Assembly (NCBI RefSeq): GCF_018991925.1
Contig: NW_024737068.1
Location: 2,413,158 to 2,477,157, forward strand
Direction: 5' to 3'
DNA: 64,000 bases
Source: Homarus americanus
Lineage: Eukaryota > Arthropoda > Malacostraca > Decapoda > Nephropidae
Position 1 is the stretch's first letter, and the number at the start of each line of letters is the position of its first letter. The position numbers and the translations under genes were made by a program. The notes below the pieces were generated by a model, which was given only the letters and a program-made list of their open reading frames with translations, had not been told where the DNA came from and did not search any database. Positions 1 to 11,449 of the stretch are shown piece after piece.

Positions 1-350
1 ATACTAAAAGCAGTCCTAGACTTTGTTATATTTCAAGCAAAGCCTGTTCAACGAGCTTATGGCGCCGTGAACCTCTAATGGGGTTAGCGTTCCCCGGTCA
101 CAGTCATGGGCTCGTGGGCCGTGGGTTCGAATCCTGGCGGGTTGAGGTGTTGATTGTATGTAGAAGTCCGCGTGCTTTATTGGGCTAATGAAATATATAT
201 GGATACTCGTGTTTCGAAGCCGGATTTGGTAAAACGTTACTCTGACCACCTACGTGATATGGGTAGTCTCCATTAGAGGTTCAAGGCGCCATAAGCTCGT
301 TGAACAGGCTTTGTGTGAAATATAACAAAGTCTAGGACTGCTTTTAGTAT
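1..350. repeat. Fold-back repeat with ~81-bp inverted arms
   Basis: The first 81 bases and 270-350 are inverted copies of each other with only a few mismatches; both outer ends read ATACTAAAAGCAGTCC toward the centre. The loop (82-269) carries a tRNA-like segment. The left arm begins exactly at the window edge, so the element could extend further. This is a MITE-like or fold-back arrangement. No coding potential is seen. Confidence 0.8.
82..142 (+). repeat. tRNA-like SINE head, copy 1 (inside fold-back loop)
   Basis: This segment matches 366-423 almost base for base. It ends in a perfect Pol III B-box, GGTTCGAATCC at 124-134. The A-box half is cut off by the fold-back arm. It is a tRNA-derived repeat head, not a functional tRNA. 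Confidence 0.6.
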
Positions 351-425
351 CCTGGTGGTCCAGCGGTTAGCGTTCCCCGGTCACAGTCATGGGCTCGTGG
401 GCCGTGGGTTCGAATCCTGGCGGAT
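351..425 (+). repeat. tRNA-like SINE head, copy 2 (A and B boxes)
   Basis: The segment has an A-box-like TGGTCCAGCGGTT at 356-368 and a B-box GGTTCGAATCC at 407-417, spaced as in a tRNA gene. The T-stem and acceptor stem do not pair well, so this is a tRNA-derived SINE promoter region and not a working tRNA. It directly abuts the right arm of the fold-back repeat and is followed by AT repeats and a poly-T tract. Confidence 0.6.
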
Positions 426-512
426 TGAGAAGTCTTCGTAATGAAATATATCTTCTTTCCTTTCGTGGTTATCAGCATATACCTAGATCACGCGCACCTA
501 CAGTGATTTACT

Positions 513-655
<143 letters not shown>

Positions 656-863
656 ACAGGATTAGCCCACCGGGGCACAAGTCACTGACCTGGGGGACGA
701 AAACATAATAATAATAATAATAATAATAAAAACTATTATTATTATTATAATAATTCATAAAAATGAATAACATAATACCTGTACTAAAAAAAATAATATA
801 CTAAAAATATTAATAACCATAAATAAATACAGAAACGACAAAATAAATCAAGTATGAAAAACG
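656..863. other. Repeat flank and short AAT microsatellite
   Basis: The segment after the poly-T (GCCCACCGGGGCACAAG and a G-rich motif) resembles 48300-48355, so it is an interspersed repeat. An imperfect AAT/ATT run follows at about 702-755. Nothing coding is seen. Confidence 0.5.
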
Positions 864-1145
864 ACAAGTGATCGTTAGCACTTCGTGCCCGATGGCGAGT
901 CCGGTGGTACAGTTTACCAAAGCCTGAAAGTTCGAAGGCTCGTGCTTGGCTAGCGTACAGCGACATCGTTTTCCAGCGTAAATAAAGTGGTTAATTAATG
1001 CCTTCCTAAAGAAACCTTCGACATGGGACCAGGTTTGTTCCACTCTACGATTTTTTTTGCAATTTTTCCACCAAGTTTGATGAAAAAGGATTGTGACGTT
1101 TCGGATGCCAAGAACAGACACACATACAGACACACGGATATTCCT
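864..1145. repeat. Interspersed repeat blocks X (864-968) and Y (968-1140)
   Basis: Block X (GGCGAGTCCGGTGGTACAG) recurs at 3034-3170. Block Y (CGTTTTCCAGCGTAAATAAA, then a segment ending in a CACACA run) recurs at 2800-2960 and 10455-10620. Each copy leads into a simple or tandem repeat. This is a dispersed family of unknown class, not a gene. Confidence 0.75.
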
Positions 1146-1157
1146 ATAGAATATGAG

Positions 1158-1808
1158 ATAATCATGGTCGTGGTTGTTATAATCATGGTCGTGGTTGTTA
1201 TACTCATGGTAGTGGTTGTTATAATCACGGGCGTGGATGTTATAATCATGGTCGTGGTTGTTATAATCATGGTCGTGGTTGTTATAATCATAGTCGTGGT
1301 TGCTATAATCATAGTCGTGGTTGTTAAAATCATGGTCGTGGTTGTTATAATCATGGGCGTGGTTGTTATAATCATGGTCGTGGTTGTTATAATCATGGTC
1401 GTGATTGTTATAATCATGGTCGTGGTTGTTATAATCATAGTTGTGGTTGTTATAATCATGGTCGTGGTTGTTATAATCATGGTCGTGGTTGTTATAATCA
1501 TGGTCGTGGTTGTTATAATTATAGTCGTGGTTGTTATAATCATAGTCGTGGTTGTTATAAGCATGGTCGTGGTTGTTATAATCATGGTCGTGGTTATGAT
1601 CATAGTCGTGGTTTTTATAATCATGGTAGTGGTTGTTATAATCATAGTCGTGGTTGTTGTGATCATGGTCGTGGTTGTTATAATCATTGTCGTGGTTGTT
1701 ATAATAATATTCGTCGTTGCTAGAATCATTGTCGTGGTTTTTATAATCATGGTCGTAGTTGTTATAATCATGGTCGTGGTTGTTATAATCATTGTCGTGG
1801 TCGTGATA
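1158..1808. repeat. 21-bp minisatellite array, about 31 units
   Basis: Units follow GGTCGTGGTTGTTATAATCAT with scattered substitutions. Because 21 is a multiple of three and the units lack stops in several frames, long open frames arise on both strands (repeats of MVVVVII one way and MIITTTT the other). These are artefacts of the repeat. It sits directly after repeat block Y. Confidence 0.95.
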
Positions 1809-2214
1809 CTTGCAGTATCTAATATACTATAAGAAGGAATAGAATAAAGGTTAGAATAATTAATTATAGAAATATTCGCCATAAGGAAAGGTTAAAATCA
1901 TAAAAAAAAATTATTATGAATCACCGATGATCATTCCGAGATAAATTATATTGTCACCATCTGCTTAAGTCATCACCTGAGTTAAGTCATCATCGTCATC
2001 ATTTACGTTAGTCAATTTTAGGCCCATCTCACATGACTGACCGACCATCGATGTTCTTTCCGTGCGAGGGTGTTAGTTACAATGCATCTTATTTTTTACG
2101 CTGGTGGATGTAAGACCTCCTACCTTCACTGACGCAGCTATGGTCAATTTGGTGTTATTCTTGTTTATAAATGCCTTCTAATTTGTCTGAAGTCTAACGG
2201 TCCTGTCTATTGCC
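1809..2214. other. AT-rich spacer, nothing recognised
   Basis: No open frame, RNA or repeat structure could be supported here. Confidence 0.5.
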
Positions 2215-2950
2215 ATCCCAACTGTCTGTTCGTCTGTGCTGTGCTTGAATGTAAGCCCATCTGTACTCTTTGTGTCGTCAAATCTGTCTGTCTTATCCGT
2301 TGTTGGCGTGTGTCTGCCTGTTTGTCTAATGTGAACCAGTCAGTCAGGTGTCTGTCTGTCATGTTAGTTGCCATATTGTTTGTTTGTGCATGCATGAATC
2401 TGTCTATTTTTGTCAACCTCTTGTCTATATTCACCCTGTATCTATTGTAGTCATCTTCTCCATGCATTCCCGTTATTATCTTTTTATCTCTTCTCCTTTT
2501 CCATGTGCCACAGGAATAAGTATACACTGAGGCTGTAAGGTCGTCTGGTAACGTTGAAACTGCGCATCCAGATGCACGATGAAACTCAGCTCCCCCCCAC
2601 CTGTTATCTCTTCTATTTTCTGTTTCCCCTTCTTTATTTATTCTTCTATTTATTCATCTTCCTTCCTTTACTAATGCAAACAACATTAAAAAAAAGTAGG
2701 CTAAGAAAAACAGTGGGGGGAAGAGGAGGGAGCCGTACGATAACTGCAATCGTGGGCCCAACCCGTACAGCGAATGAGGGTGCACCAAGTCCGTAGACTT
2801 GCATCGTTTTCCAGCATAAATAAAATGGTTATGTAATGGCTTCCTAAAGAAACCATCGATGTAGGACCAGGTTTGCTCCACTCCACGAATTTTTTTGCGA
2901 TTATTCACCAAGTTTGATGAAAAACGATTGTGCAGTTTCACCTGCCCAGA

Positions 2951-3012
<62 letters not shown>
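2215..3012. repeat. Interspersed repeat family A, copy 1, ending in (AC)n
   Basis: About 690 bp from 2268 onward matches 9937-10620 with small indels: a CTGTCTGTC-rich part, then a T/C-rich part, then block Y, then an AC microsatellite (about 2957-3012). The shared linear order over the full length shows one dispersed element with a simple-sequence tail. No coding domain was recognised. Confidence 0.8.
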
Positions 3013-3033
3013 GCCTAATGCTTGCATATTAGA

Positions 3034-3170
3034 CAAGTGATCGTGGGCCCTTCGTGCCTGGTGGCGAGTCCGGTGGTACAGTTTACCGAGGCGTGAAAGT
3101 TTGAATGCTCGTGCTTGGCTAGCGCGCGACCGCCGTCTGGCTGACAGCGTACAGCGACATCGTTTTCCAA
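3034..3170. repeat. Interspersed repeat block X, copy 2
   Basis: Matches 864-968 apart from a short insertion near 3121-3145. It ends with CAGCGACATCGTTTTCCA exactly where the second 21-bp minisatellite begins. Confidence 0.75.
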
Positions 3171-5250
3171 ATGGTCGTGGTTGTTATAATCATGGTAGTG
3201 GTTGTTATAATCATAGTAATGGTAATGATCATAGTCTTGGTAGTTATAATCGTAGTCGTGGTTGATATAATCATGATCGTGGTAGTTATAATCATGGTCG
3301 TGGTTGTTATAATCATGGTCGTGATTGTTATAATCATGGTCGTGGTTGTTATAATCATAGTAGCAGTTATGATCATAGTCGTGGTTTTGATAATCATAGT
3401 CGTGGATGTTATAATCATGGTCGTCAGTCATAATCATAGTCGTGGTTGTTATAATCATGGTCGTGGTGGTTATAATCATTGTCGTGGTTGTTATAATCAT
3501 GGTCGTTGTTGTTATAATCATGGTCGTGGTTGTTATTATCATGGTCGTGGTTGTTATAATCATCGTCGTGGTTGTTATATTCGTGGTCGTGTTTGTTATA
3601 ATCATGGTCGTGGTTGTTATAATCATGGTCGTGGCTGTTGTATTCATGGTCGTGATTCTTATAATCATAGTCGTGGTTGTTATAATCATGGTTGTGGTTG
3701 CTATAATCATGGTCGTGGTTGCTATAATCATAGTCGTGGTTGTTGTTATCATGGTCGTGGTTGTTATAATCATAGTCGTGGTTGTTATAATCATGTTCGT
3801 GGAAGTTATATTCATGGTCGTGCTTGTTATAATCATAGTCGTGGTTGCTATAATCATGGCCGTGGTTGTGATCATGGTCGTAGTTGTTATAATCATGGTT
3901 GTGGGTGTTATAATCATAGTCGTGGTTGATATAATCATAGTCGTGGTTCTTATAATCATGGTCATACGTGTTATAATCATGGTCGTAGGTGTTATAATCA
4001 TGGTTGTGGTTGTTACAATTATAGTCGTGGTTGTTATAATCATGTTCGTGGTTGTTATAATCATAGTCGTGGTTGTTATAATCATTGTCGTGTGTGTTAT
4101 AATCATAGTCGCTGTTGTTATAATCATGGTCGTGGGTGTTATAATCATGGTCGTGGTTCCTATAATCATGGTCGTGGTTGCTATAATCCTGGTCGTGGTT
4201 GTTATAATCATAGTCGTGGTTATGATCATAGTCGTGGTTATTATAATCATAGTCGTGGTTGATATAATCATGGTCGTGAGTTTTATAATCATGGTCGTGG
4301 TTGTCACAATCATAGTCGTCGTTGTTATAATCACGGTCGTGGTTGTTATAATCATGGTCGTGGTTGTTATAATCATGGTCGTGGTTGTTATGATCATGTT
4401 CGTGGAAGTTATATTCATGGTCGTGCTTGTTATAATCATAGTCGTGGTTGCTATAATCATGGTCGTGGTTGTGATCATGGTCGTAGTTGTTATAATCATG
4501 GTTGTGGGTGTTATAATCATAGTCGTGGTTGATATAATCATAGTCGTGGTTCTTATAATCATGGTCATACGTGTTATAATCATGGTCGTAGGTGTTATAA
4601 TCATGGTTGTGGTTGTTACAATTATAGTCGTGGTTGTTATAATCATGTTCGTGGTTGTTATAATCATAGTCGTGGTTGTTATAATCATTGTCGTGTGTGT
4701 TATAATCATAGTCGCTGTTGTTATAATCATGGTCTGGGTGTTATAATCATGGTCGTGGTTCCTATAATCATAGTCGTAGTTGCTATAATCCTGATGCGTG
4801 GTTATTTATAATCACTTAAAGTCGTGGTTATGATCATAGTCGTGGTTATTATAATCTGGTCGTGGTTGATATAATCATGGTCGTGGGACTTTACATAATC
4901 ATGGTCGTGGTTATTTACAATCATAGTCGTCGTTGTTATTATCGGTCGTGGTTGTTTATAATCATGGTCGTAGTTGTTATAATCATGGTCGTGGTTGTTA
5001 TAATCATGGTCGTGGCTGTTATAATCATAGTCGTTGTTGTTATAATCATATTCGTGGTTGTTATATTCATAGTCGTGGTTGTTATAATCATGGTCGTGAG
5101 TGTTATAACCATGGTCGTGGTTGTTATAATCATATTCGTGGTTGTTATAATCATGGTTCGTGGTTTTTATAATCATGGTCGTGGTTGTTATAATCATTGT
5201 CGTTCTTGTTATAATCATGGTCGTGGTTGCTATAATCATAGTCGTAGTTG
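3171..5250. repeat. 21-bp minisatellite array, ~2.1 kb, with higher-order duplication
   Basis: Same unit as at 1158-1808, about 100 copies including shortened ones. A segment starting near 3785 is repeated from near 4388 (offset 603 bp) with nearly the same order of variant units, including one with GTTCGTGGAAGTTATATTC, so the array grew partly by a large segmental duplication. Open frames of up to 571 codons across it are repeat artefacts. Confidence 0.95.
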
Positions 5251-5258
5251 CCTATTAA

Positions 5259-6192
5259 TGAGACAAATCTCACAAGAAGAAGATTACATATAGGTAGAAT
5301 ATTGATAGTATAAGAGTATAAAAGAGAGGAAGACTTTGGTAGCGTGGCCGTGATAGTTATTTGAACTGGACTTACACTTATCGTATCTTATACGTCAATA
5401 CACATCTATTACGTCTTAAGGGCGACTTCTCAAACACCGCTTCGTTACAACTCTTTATTAATTACGACAATGACATGGACACATTAATAACACCTTCTAT
5501 TGAAGTTACTAGGACACTATATTTACGTTACTAGGACATCATATTACGTTACTAGACACTCTGATTCTCGGACACGAACATGAAATGAATACACTTCCCA
5601 CGTAAGTAACTCATCCCATGGAAAGCTCTGACAAACACTCACGTGACCTAGGGGAGGCCTAGCAGGTAGTCCTGGGTTGTCTCTATGGGAGACTGCTTAG
5701 CTGGGCTTATGGGAAGTTCGCTGGAAATCCTGACCGAGGCTTACTGCCCGTCCTCTCTGACTCTCTCTCTCAGCTGGCCTTTTTGCGATGTAGTAGCTGG
5801 CCCTTCCTCCCATACACACTCTCTCTCTGTCCCTCTCTCTCTCTCTCTCTGGGGAGAGGGAGGACTACGACGTCCTATATATTGGGAGGCGAGCCGTCAG
5901 GTTGAGCTGATCGGGGGGGGGGCGGCGAAGGGTCTCCTTACATTTGCCCTCGCTAATGTAGGGTCAGGTCTGGACTTCTTCTGCGGTGTAGGTTATTGTG
6001 TATATTGGGAGAGAGTCGGCCGGTGCCTTCTTACATGTTTGTTGGGGCCGTGTGACATGGGAGGGGAGCCAGTTGATTTGTAACTCCTTGAGTGGTTGCG
6101 AGGGGTACCCTTACATTTGACCCCCCCTAATGTCGGGTCAAGTCTGGACTGTTTCTGAGATGTAAGCTGTGGTCTGACAACCCATCACTACA
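5259..6192 (-). repeat. 3' LTR of non-autonomous element
   Basis: About 934 bp. Bases 5390-5660 are nearly identical to 8993-9262, while the rest shows indels against the other LTR. It holds an internal duplication of a ~60-bp segment (GTCRGGTCWGGTCTGGACT at about 5955 and 6135) and a CT microsatellite (about 5818-5850). Confidence 0.7.
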
Positions 6193-7039
6193 CCTCCCGC
6201 CAAGACCAAAGCTTCCATGCTCAGAGAACTGATGACACATTTAAAGTAGACAGTAACATCATGTGCAGTATCTAATATAGTCCCTGAGGCGATAATGCAT
6301 CCTTACATTTATAAATTATAACATTAGAGATGTATGTTTTTCTACTGGCATAGTTTGATCTGACAAAGCTTACTATACCTCCCGCCAAGATTAAAGCTTC
6401 TATGACAGGAGAAAAAAATAAAATACATACACAGTAAGTGAACATAGAGTGATCTAAAGATCCTTCATAACTAGCATAGTGTCCGAGGCAAACTTGCAAA
6501 TCACATTCTACCAACAAAATCAGGTGTTACATTGCCTAACCAGGCCGTGTCAAAATAAGAATTCGTCCCACTCAGTAGTATGTCTACAACATTGCATTTG
6601 GTAATACAAAACATTGATCAAATGAACTCATAGAAAAAGTGACTAATCTTTTAAAAAAAACATTCTTTGTAGTACATGTTAACAAAAATCAGAGAATGAA
6701 ATACTTCAAAGTACATAAAAAAATGCTCCTACTTCACATGTTAGGGTGTTATATCTTTTTAATGTACATCAACAACATCAACAACATCAGTACATTTGTT
6801 GGGTCCAGCATGGCTCAAGTCTTCCATCCAGCTGGTATCTGAAAATAAGGAATGCCGGCAGCACAACAGCGGTAGTCGATTGGTCCTTCTGATGATCCAC
6901 CTTTTCATCGTCGACTTTCTTCTGATGTCAGCACAGGACGTCTTCTGCCTTCTTTCGTCACATAGCACGTCTTTCTTTCTTCAATACCACACTTTGTAGG
7001 TCGTGTCACCACATCTGACTTCTTCACACTTCCTCCTGG

Positions 7040-7310
7040 TTTCTATAATATTCCAGATGATTTTTCTGTTCACCTGCGCTTCCTCTACGTTTAGAGCATT
7101 TTCATATTCCAGATGAATTTTCTGTTCATCTGCGTTTCTTTATACATCTTCATTTTCATATTCCAGACGATTTTTCTGTTCATCTGCGTTTCTTTATACA
7201 TCTTCGTTTTCCGTCATATTCCAGATGAATTTTTCTGCTCCATCTGTATTTCTTCTCTGCAACATCATCATTTTCAACATATTCCAGACGATTTTCTGTT
7301 CATCTGCCGT
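7040..7310. repeat. ~60-bp tandem repeat, about 4-5 diverged units
   Basis: Units follow CATATTCCAGATGAATTTTC then TGTTCATCTGCGTTTCTT, with insertions. It lies inside the non-autonomous LTR element. Confidence 0.8.
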
Positions 7311-8029
7311 CGGCCCCCTCCGGCCGGGATGAAAGCCGGTCCACTGCTTGGGCTGTCGTCTCCTTAGATGACTGTAAGGCAGGTTCCGCGGACCAGGGCT
7401 CGCCCTCCGTACGTGAGTGTCGGCGAGACCAAAGACCGTCCTGTCTTACACCTTCCACAGTGGTGAATCCCTCCCTGGCTGGGCTCACCAGGGTTCGTTG
7501 TGTGGCACTGCATTCCACACTCCTTAACTTCCTAAAGTAGAAAAATATAAAATCTTCTTAATCCTAGACCAGGGAGAACTTGAAAGAAGTGGGGTGGTGT
7601 GTGGCGGGTGTGGTGCTGCATTCATCACGCTGCTTCTTCTCTTCTTATATGTGCTGTGGTCGGATTCCGGCTAGCCATGGGGCGGTACTGTGTGTGACAT
7701 TTGACAGAAACAATCCGAAAGGGATGATGGATTAGTTGGAAGTGTATCCGTAAAGAAAGACACATATTTACTTTATACGTTACATCAATGTTTGGCAACT
7801 ATAGTTTCCGTCACGACAATATTCTCATTAGGCTGGGTCGGGGAGTGAAGCTCTGCTCACTACATTGACTATTATTTATCACTATGCGTCAGAGTACACT
7901 ACAAATCATACTAGCATAAAAACACACTGAGTGAAGCTCTGCAATTATCGCAATATTAAGTGACACTAACCACCAATTTCGAAGCATAACTCACAGGACA
8001 AAACATTGGTGGTCACACGGGCGGGGCGG

Positions 8030-8165
8030 AGTGGGCGAGAAACATTCGGGCATGATGCGCGCCTGGTGGGGTGAGGTGTAGAGTGGCGTAACCGGGGCGG
8101 AGGGGAGCGGGGCGGGGCGGAGCGGGGCGGGGCGGGGTAGGGCAGGGCGGAGCGAGGCGGGAACG
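8030..8165 (+). other. G-rich tract (possible G-quadruplex)
   Basis: Dense runs such as GGGGCGGGGCGGAGCGGGG on the plus strand give many G3-G4 runs with 1-3 base spacers. This would satisfy simple G-quadruplex rules and could mark GC-rich regulatory sequence of the element. No function is shown. Confidence 0.4.
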
Positions 8166-8574
8166 GATGGGTATGGAGGGTGAGGTGAGGATTAGGACAA
8201 TGAGGAGGATGTAGGTTGTAAGACATGTTAAGTTATAACAGTTAGTATGGACACAGCTTCTATCACTAAAACACAATGGGTACATTTAACACTGACCGAC
8301 AATTAAAATGCACTTGGGATACTGAGAACTTCACAGAACGTGGGGGACACTGAGAAATTATATTAAGCACTGAGCATATTCTGGGAGTGTTTTGCTAGTA
8401 ACAATTCGCGTATACCACAACGAGAGACATTGACTTGAGCTGTAAAGATGACACACTAGGACACTTTTCACGCTACGACGCTACGACACAGGAATTACTT
8501 ATTACACAATTGTAGACAATACTTAGACTGAATCAAATGAAGGATGAGACGAGCCAGGTGTTATGGCTAACCGA

Positions 8575-8865
8575 GGGAAGGCGTGAGTTTATGTTAAGTT
8601 CACTGCTACCATTATAATAACTAAGCGAGGAGGGCGTGGATTAACGTATAGTTCGCTGTCACCAATATAATGTTACGAATGCAACCACCCTTGTACTGCC
8701 TGTTTCGTCAAGATAGTTACGAGATTACTTCAAAAGATTCTAACTATCACTGTACTGAACACTAAAGGGAAGAGGCGTGAGTTTTACGTTAAGTGCGCTG
8801 CCACCATTGTAATGACTAAGCGAGGAGGGCGTGGATTAACGTATAGTTCGCTGTCACCTATAACA
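8575..8865 (-). repeat. 195-bp tandem pair with repeated PBS-like motifs
   Basis: The segment around 8621-8670 recurs around 8816-8865. On the minus strand each unit carries two motifs of the form TGGTRGCAGCG or GGTGACAGCG, four in total, next to the 5' LTR. Repeated PBS-like leaders are unusual; most elements have one. Confidence 0.6.
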
Positions 8866-9711
8866 TGACGGATCTTGCATGAAGAATATTTATATATATA
8901 GGAAGAATATTTAGTAAGAGAGTAAAAATGAGAGATGTTGGTAGGCTGGCCGTGATAGATATTTGATGATGGATTTACACTTATCGTATCTTGTATGTCA
9001 ATACACATCTATTACGTCTTAAGGGCGACTTCTCAAACACCGCTTCGTTACAACTCTTTATTAATTACGACAATGACATGGACACATTAATAACACCTTC
9101 TATTGAAGTTACTAGGACACTATATTTACGTTACTAGGACATCATATTACGTTACTAGACACTCTGATTCTCGGACACGAACATGAAATGAATACACTTC
9201 CCACGTAAGTAACTCATCCCATGGAAAGCTCTGACAAACACTCACGTGACCTAGGGGAGGCCTAGCAGGTAGTCCTGGGTTGTCTCTATGGGAGACTGCT
9301 TAGCTGGGTGCCGGAGGGAAGTCTCAGTCCTGACCGGAGGCGACTGCCTCCGGTCAGGACCGCCTCCTCTCTAGCGGGCCTGGTGGTGTAGTAGCTGGCC
9401 CTTCCTCCTTACAAGACACACTCTCTCTCTCTGTCAATCTCTCTCCCCAGAGGGAGGACTAGGACGTCCTCTATATTGGGAGGCGAGCCGTCAGGTTGAG
9501 CTGATCGGGGGGGCGGCAAAGGGTCTCCTTACATTTGCCCTCGCTAATGTAGAGTCAGGTCTGGACTTTTTCAGAGACTACAAGTTGTATATTCTGGATT
9601 TATAACCCTTGGTCAGCCGCAAGACTTACCCTACACTTGACCCCCCTAATGTCGGGTCAAGTCTGGACTGTTTCTGAGATGTAAGCTGTGGTCTGACAAC
9701 CCATCACTACA
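8866..9711 (-). repeat. 5' LTR of non-autonomous element
   Basis: About 846 bp, direct copy of 5259-6192. The offset is 3603 bp over the best-conserved part. It differs by a rearranged GC-rich stretch at 9312-9362, which contains a short inverted repeat (TCCTGACCGGAGGC and its complement). Confidence 0.7.
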
Positions 9712-9839
<128 letters not shown>

Positions 9840-9861
9840 TGAGTCACTGTGCAATATGTAT

Positions 9862-9936
9862 TTTTTGTGGGGGCACGGGGGGGGGCGGCAAACTCAAGGG
9901 CCGCCCAGGGCGGCACACACTCTAGCTACGCCACTG
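9862..9936. mobile_element. Truncated terminus of a hAT-like element
   Basis: The segment ends with CTAGCTACGCCACTG, the complement of CAGTGGCGTAGCTAG, a widespread hAT-type terminal motif. Only this end is present; the other was not found, so it is a remnant. The next base starts interspersed repeat family A. Confidence 0.5.
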
Positions 9937-10739
<803 letters not shown>

Positions 10740-10789
10740 TGCCTAGTCCTATAGTATATTAGATATGCATTATGCATGTTTTGTGTCAA

Positions 10790-10930
10790 AGTAAGAGAAA
10801 CAATTGAGACCCTGCAATTTTGTGTATATGAGGCAGAAAGGTAGATCAGCAACCTGGGACTTGGTCATAATTTTCGTGATGCCATATAGCAGCAGGGTCT
10901 ACCATTAGACACCACATTATGCTTCCAATA
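10790..10930. repeat. Interspersed repeat Z, copy 1
   Basis: The segment from GTAAGAGAAACAATTGAGAC to about 10930 matches 24012-24225 (AATTGAGACCCTGCAATT, then CAGCAACCTGG, then CATTATGCTTCCAAT). Class unknown. Bases 10931-11082 that follow match nothing else I found in the window. Confidence 0.7.
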
Positions 10931-11082
10931 TCTTCCCAGGCTGTCAATGAATACGATGTATTTCTTTGTGTATGAAAATCTGCCCTGCGTGGCAGTGAGA
11001 AGTGTCAAGACCTGACTCAATTTCTCGGAATAGGCAAACTGTACTCCAGGATTTGCCAATAAATTTGTTAAACTTACAAAAA

Positions 11083-11412
11083 CTCCGTGCTGTCTAGTTC
11101 AGTCCGTGGCTGACGCTGCTCTGCCGTGACCATCACCACCACCACACAAATATGGCTCGGTTGCCAACTAATCCTAATACAATACATTAAAAGTTTTACA
11201 CCTTATACCCTATAAAACAGAATATAGCTCTTACATAATGTTTTAACAACAAAATCTAAATAACACTGACATAAAAAACATCGTAAATCAAAACATTAGA
11301 AAACTTATATAAGCATGCATACAGGCCGTGAACCACGCTCATTGACATTGGTCGTTCTCGGATATCACCTAATTAGCCAATCATAGACAGCGGTGTGGGT
11401 CGACATGTGACA
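11083..11412 (-). repeat. Truncated 3' LTR of the Gmr1-like element
   Basis: About 330 bp, matching 16852-17178 with scattered substitutions. On the minus strand it starts TGTCACATGT. It lacks roughly the last 197 bp found in the 5' LTR and is replaced there by unrelated DNA. Confidence 0.85.
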
Positions 11413-11428
11413 CACCCCCACACCTAGG
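11413..11428 (-). promoter_or_regulatory. Polypurine tract of the Gmr1-like element
   Basis: On the minus strand, CCTAGGTGTGGGGGTG immediately precedes the 3' LTR start, the expected position of a plus-strand priming tract. Confidence 0.6.
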
Positions 11429-11449
11429 ATTCACCCACAGTGAAGTTAC

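Larger units (their letters stand above)
6193..8865 (-). other. Interior of non-autonomous LTR element
   Basis: No gag or pol motif was found in any frame. The interior has a diverged ~185-bp tandem pair carrying CCTCCCGCCAAGA (6193 and 6371), a ~60-bp tandem repeat (7040-7310), a very G-rich segment (8030-8165) and a 195-bp tandem pair (about 8575-8865). Short open frames here show no family resemblance. Confidence 0.55.
5259..9711 (-). mobile_element. Non-autonomous LTR retroelement (no recognisable coding)
   Basis: Two direct copies of a 0.85-0.93-kb sequence (5259-6192 and 8866-9711) enclose 2.67 kb. On the minus strand each copy begins TGTAGTGATGGG and ends in CA. The left copy is preceded by a G-rich tract (GGCGGGAGG), as expected of a polypurine tract. 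Downstream of the right copy are several primer-binding-site-like motifs such as TTGGTGACAGCG. This fits an LTR element on the minus strand whose interior lacks gag-pol, i.e. a LARD-like non-autonomous element. No matching target duplication is visible; both flanks are tandem repeats. Confidence 0.7.

Noticed and set aside
351..425. Functional tRNA gene
   Set aside because: The A and B boxes are good, but the T-stem and acceptor stem mispair and a partial second copy sits in a repeat, so it is a tRNA-derived SINE head.
1158..1808. CRISPR-like array
   Set aside because: Units are contiguous 21-mers without unique spacers, and the genome is eukaryotic. The same holds for the 25-, 26- and 33-bp arrays.
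995..1882. Long frames rich in MIITTTT or MVVVVII
   Set aside because: They are translations of a 21-bp minisatellite, open on both strands, with no non-repeat domain.
7966..8285. Proline-rich ORFs
   Set aside because: Produced by a G-rich strand segment inside the non-autonomous LTR element; no other support.
10865..11059. Possible exon on the minus strand (64 codons)
   Set aside because: It overlaps interspersed repeat Z and shows no family signature.
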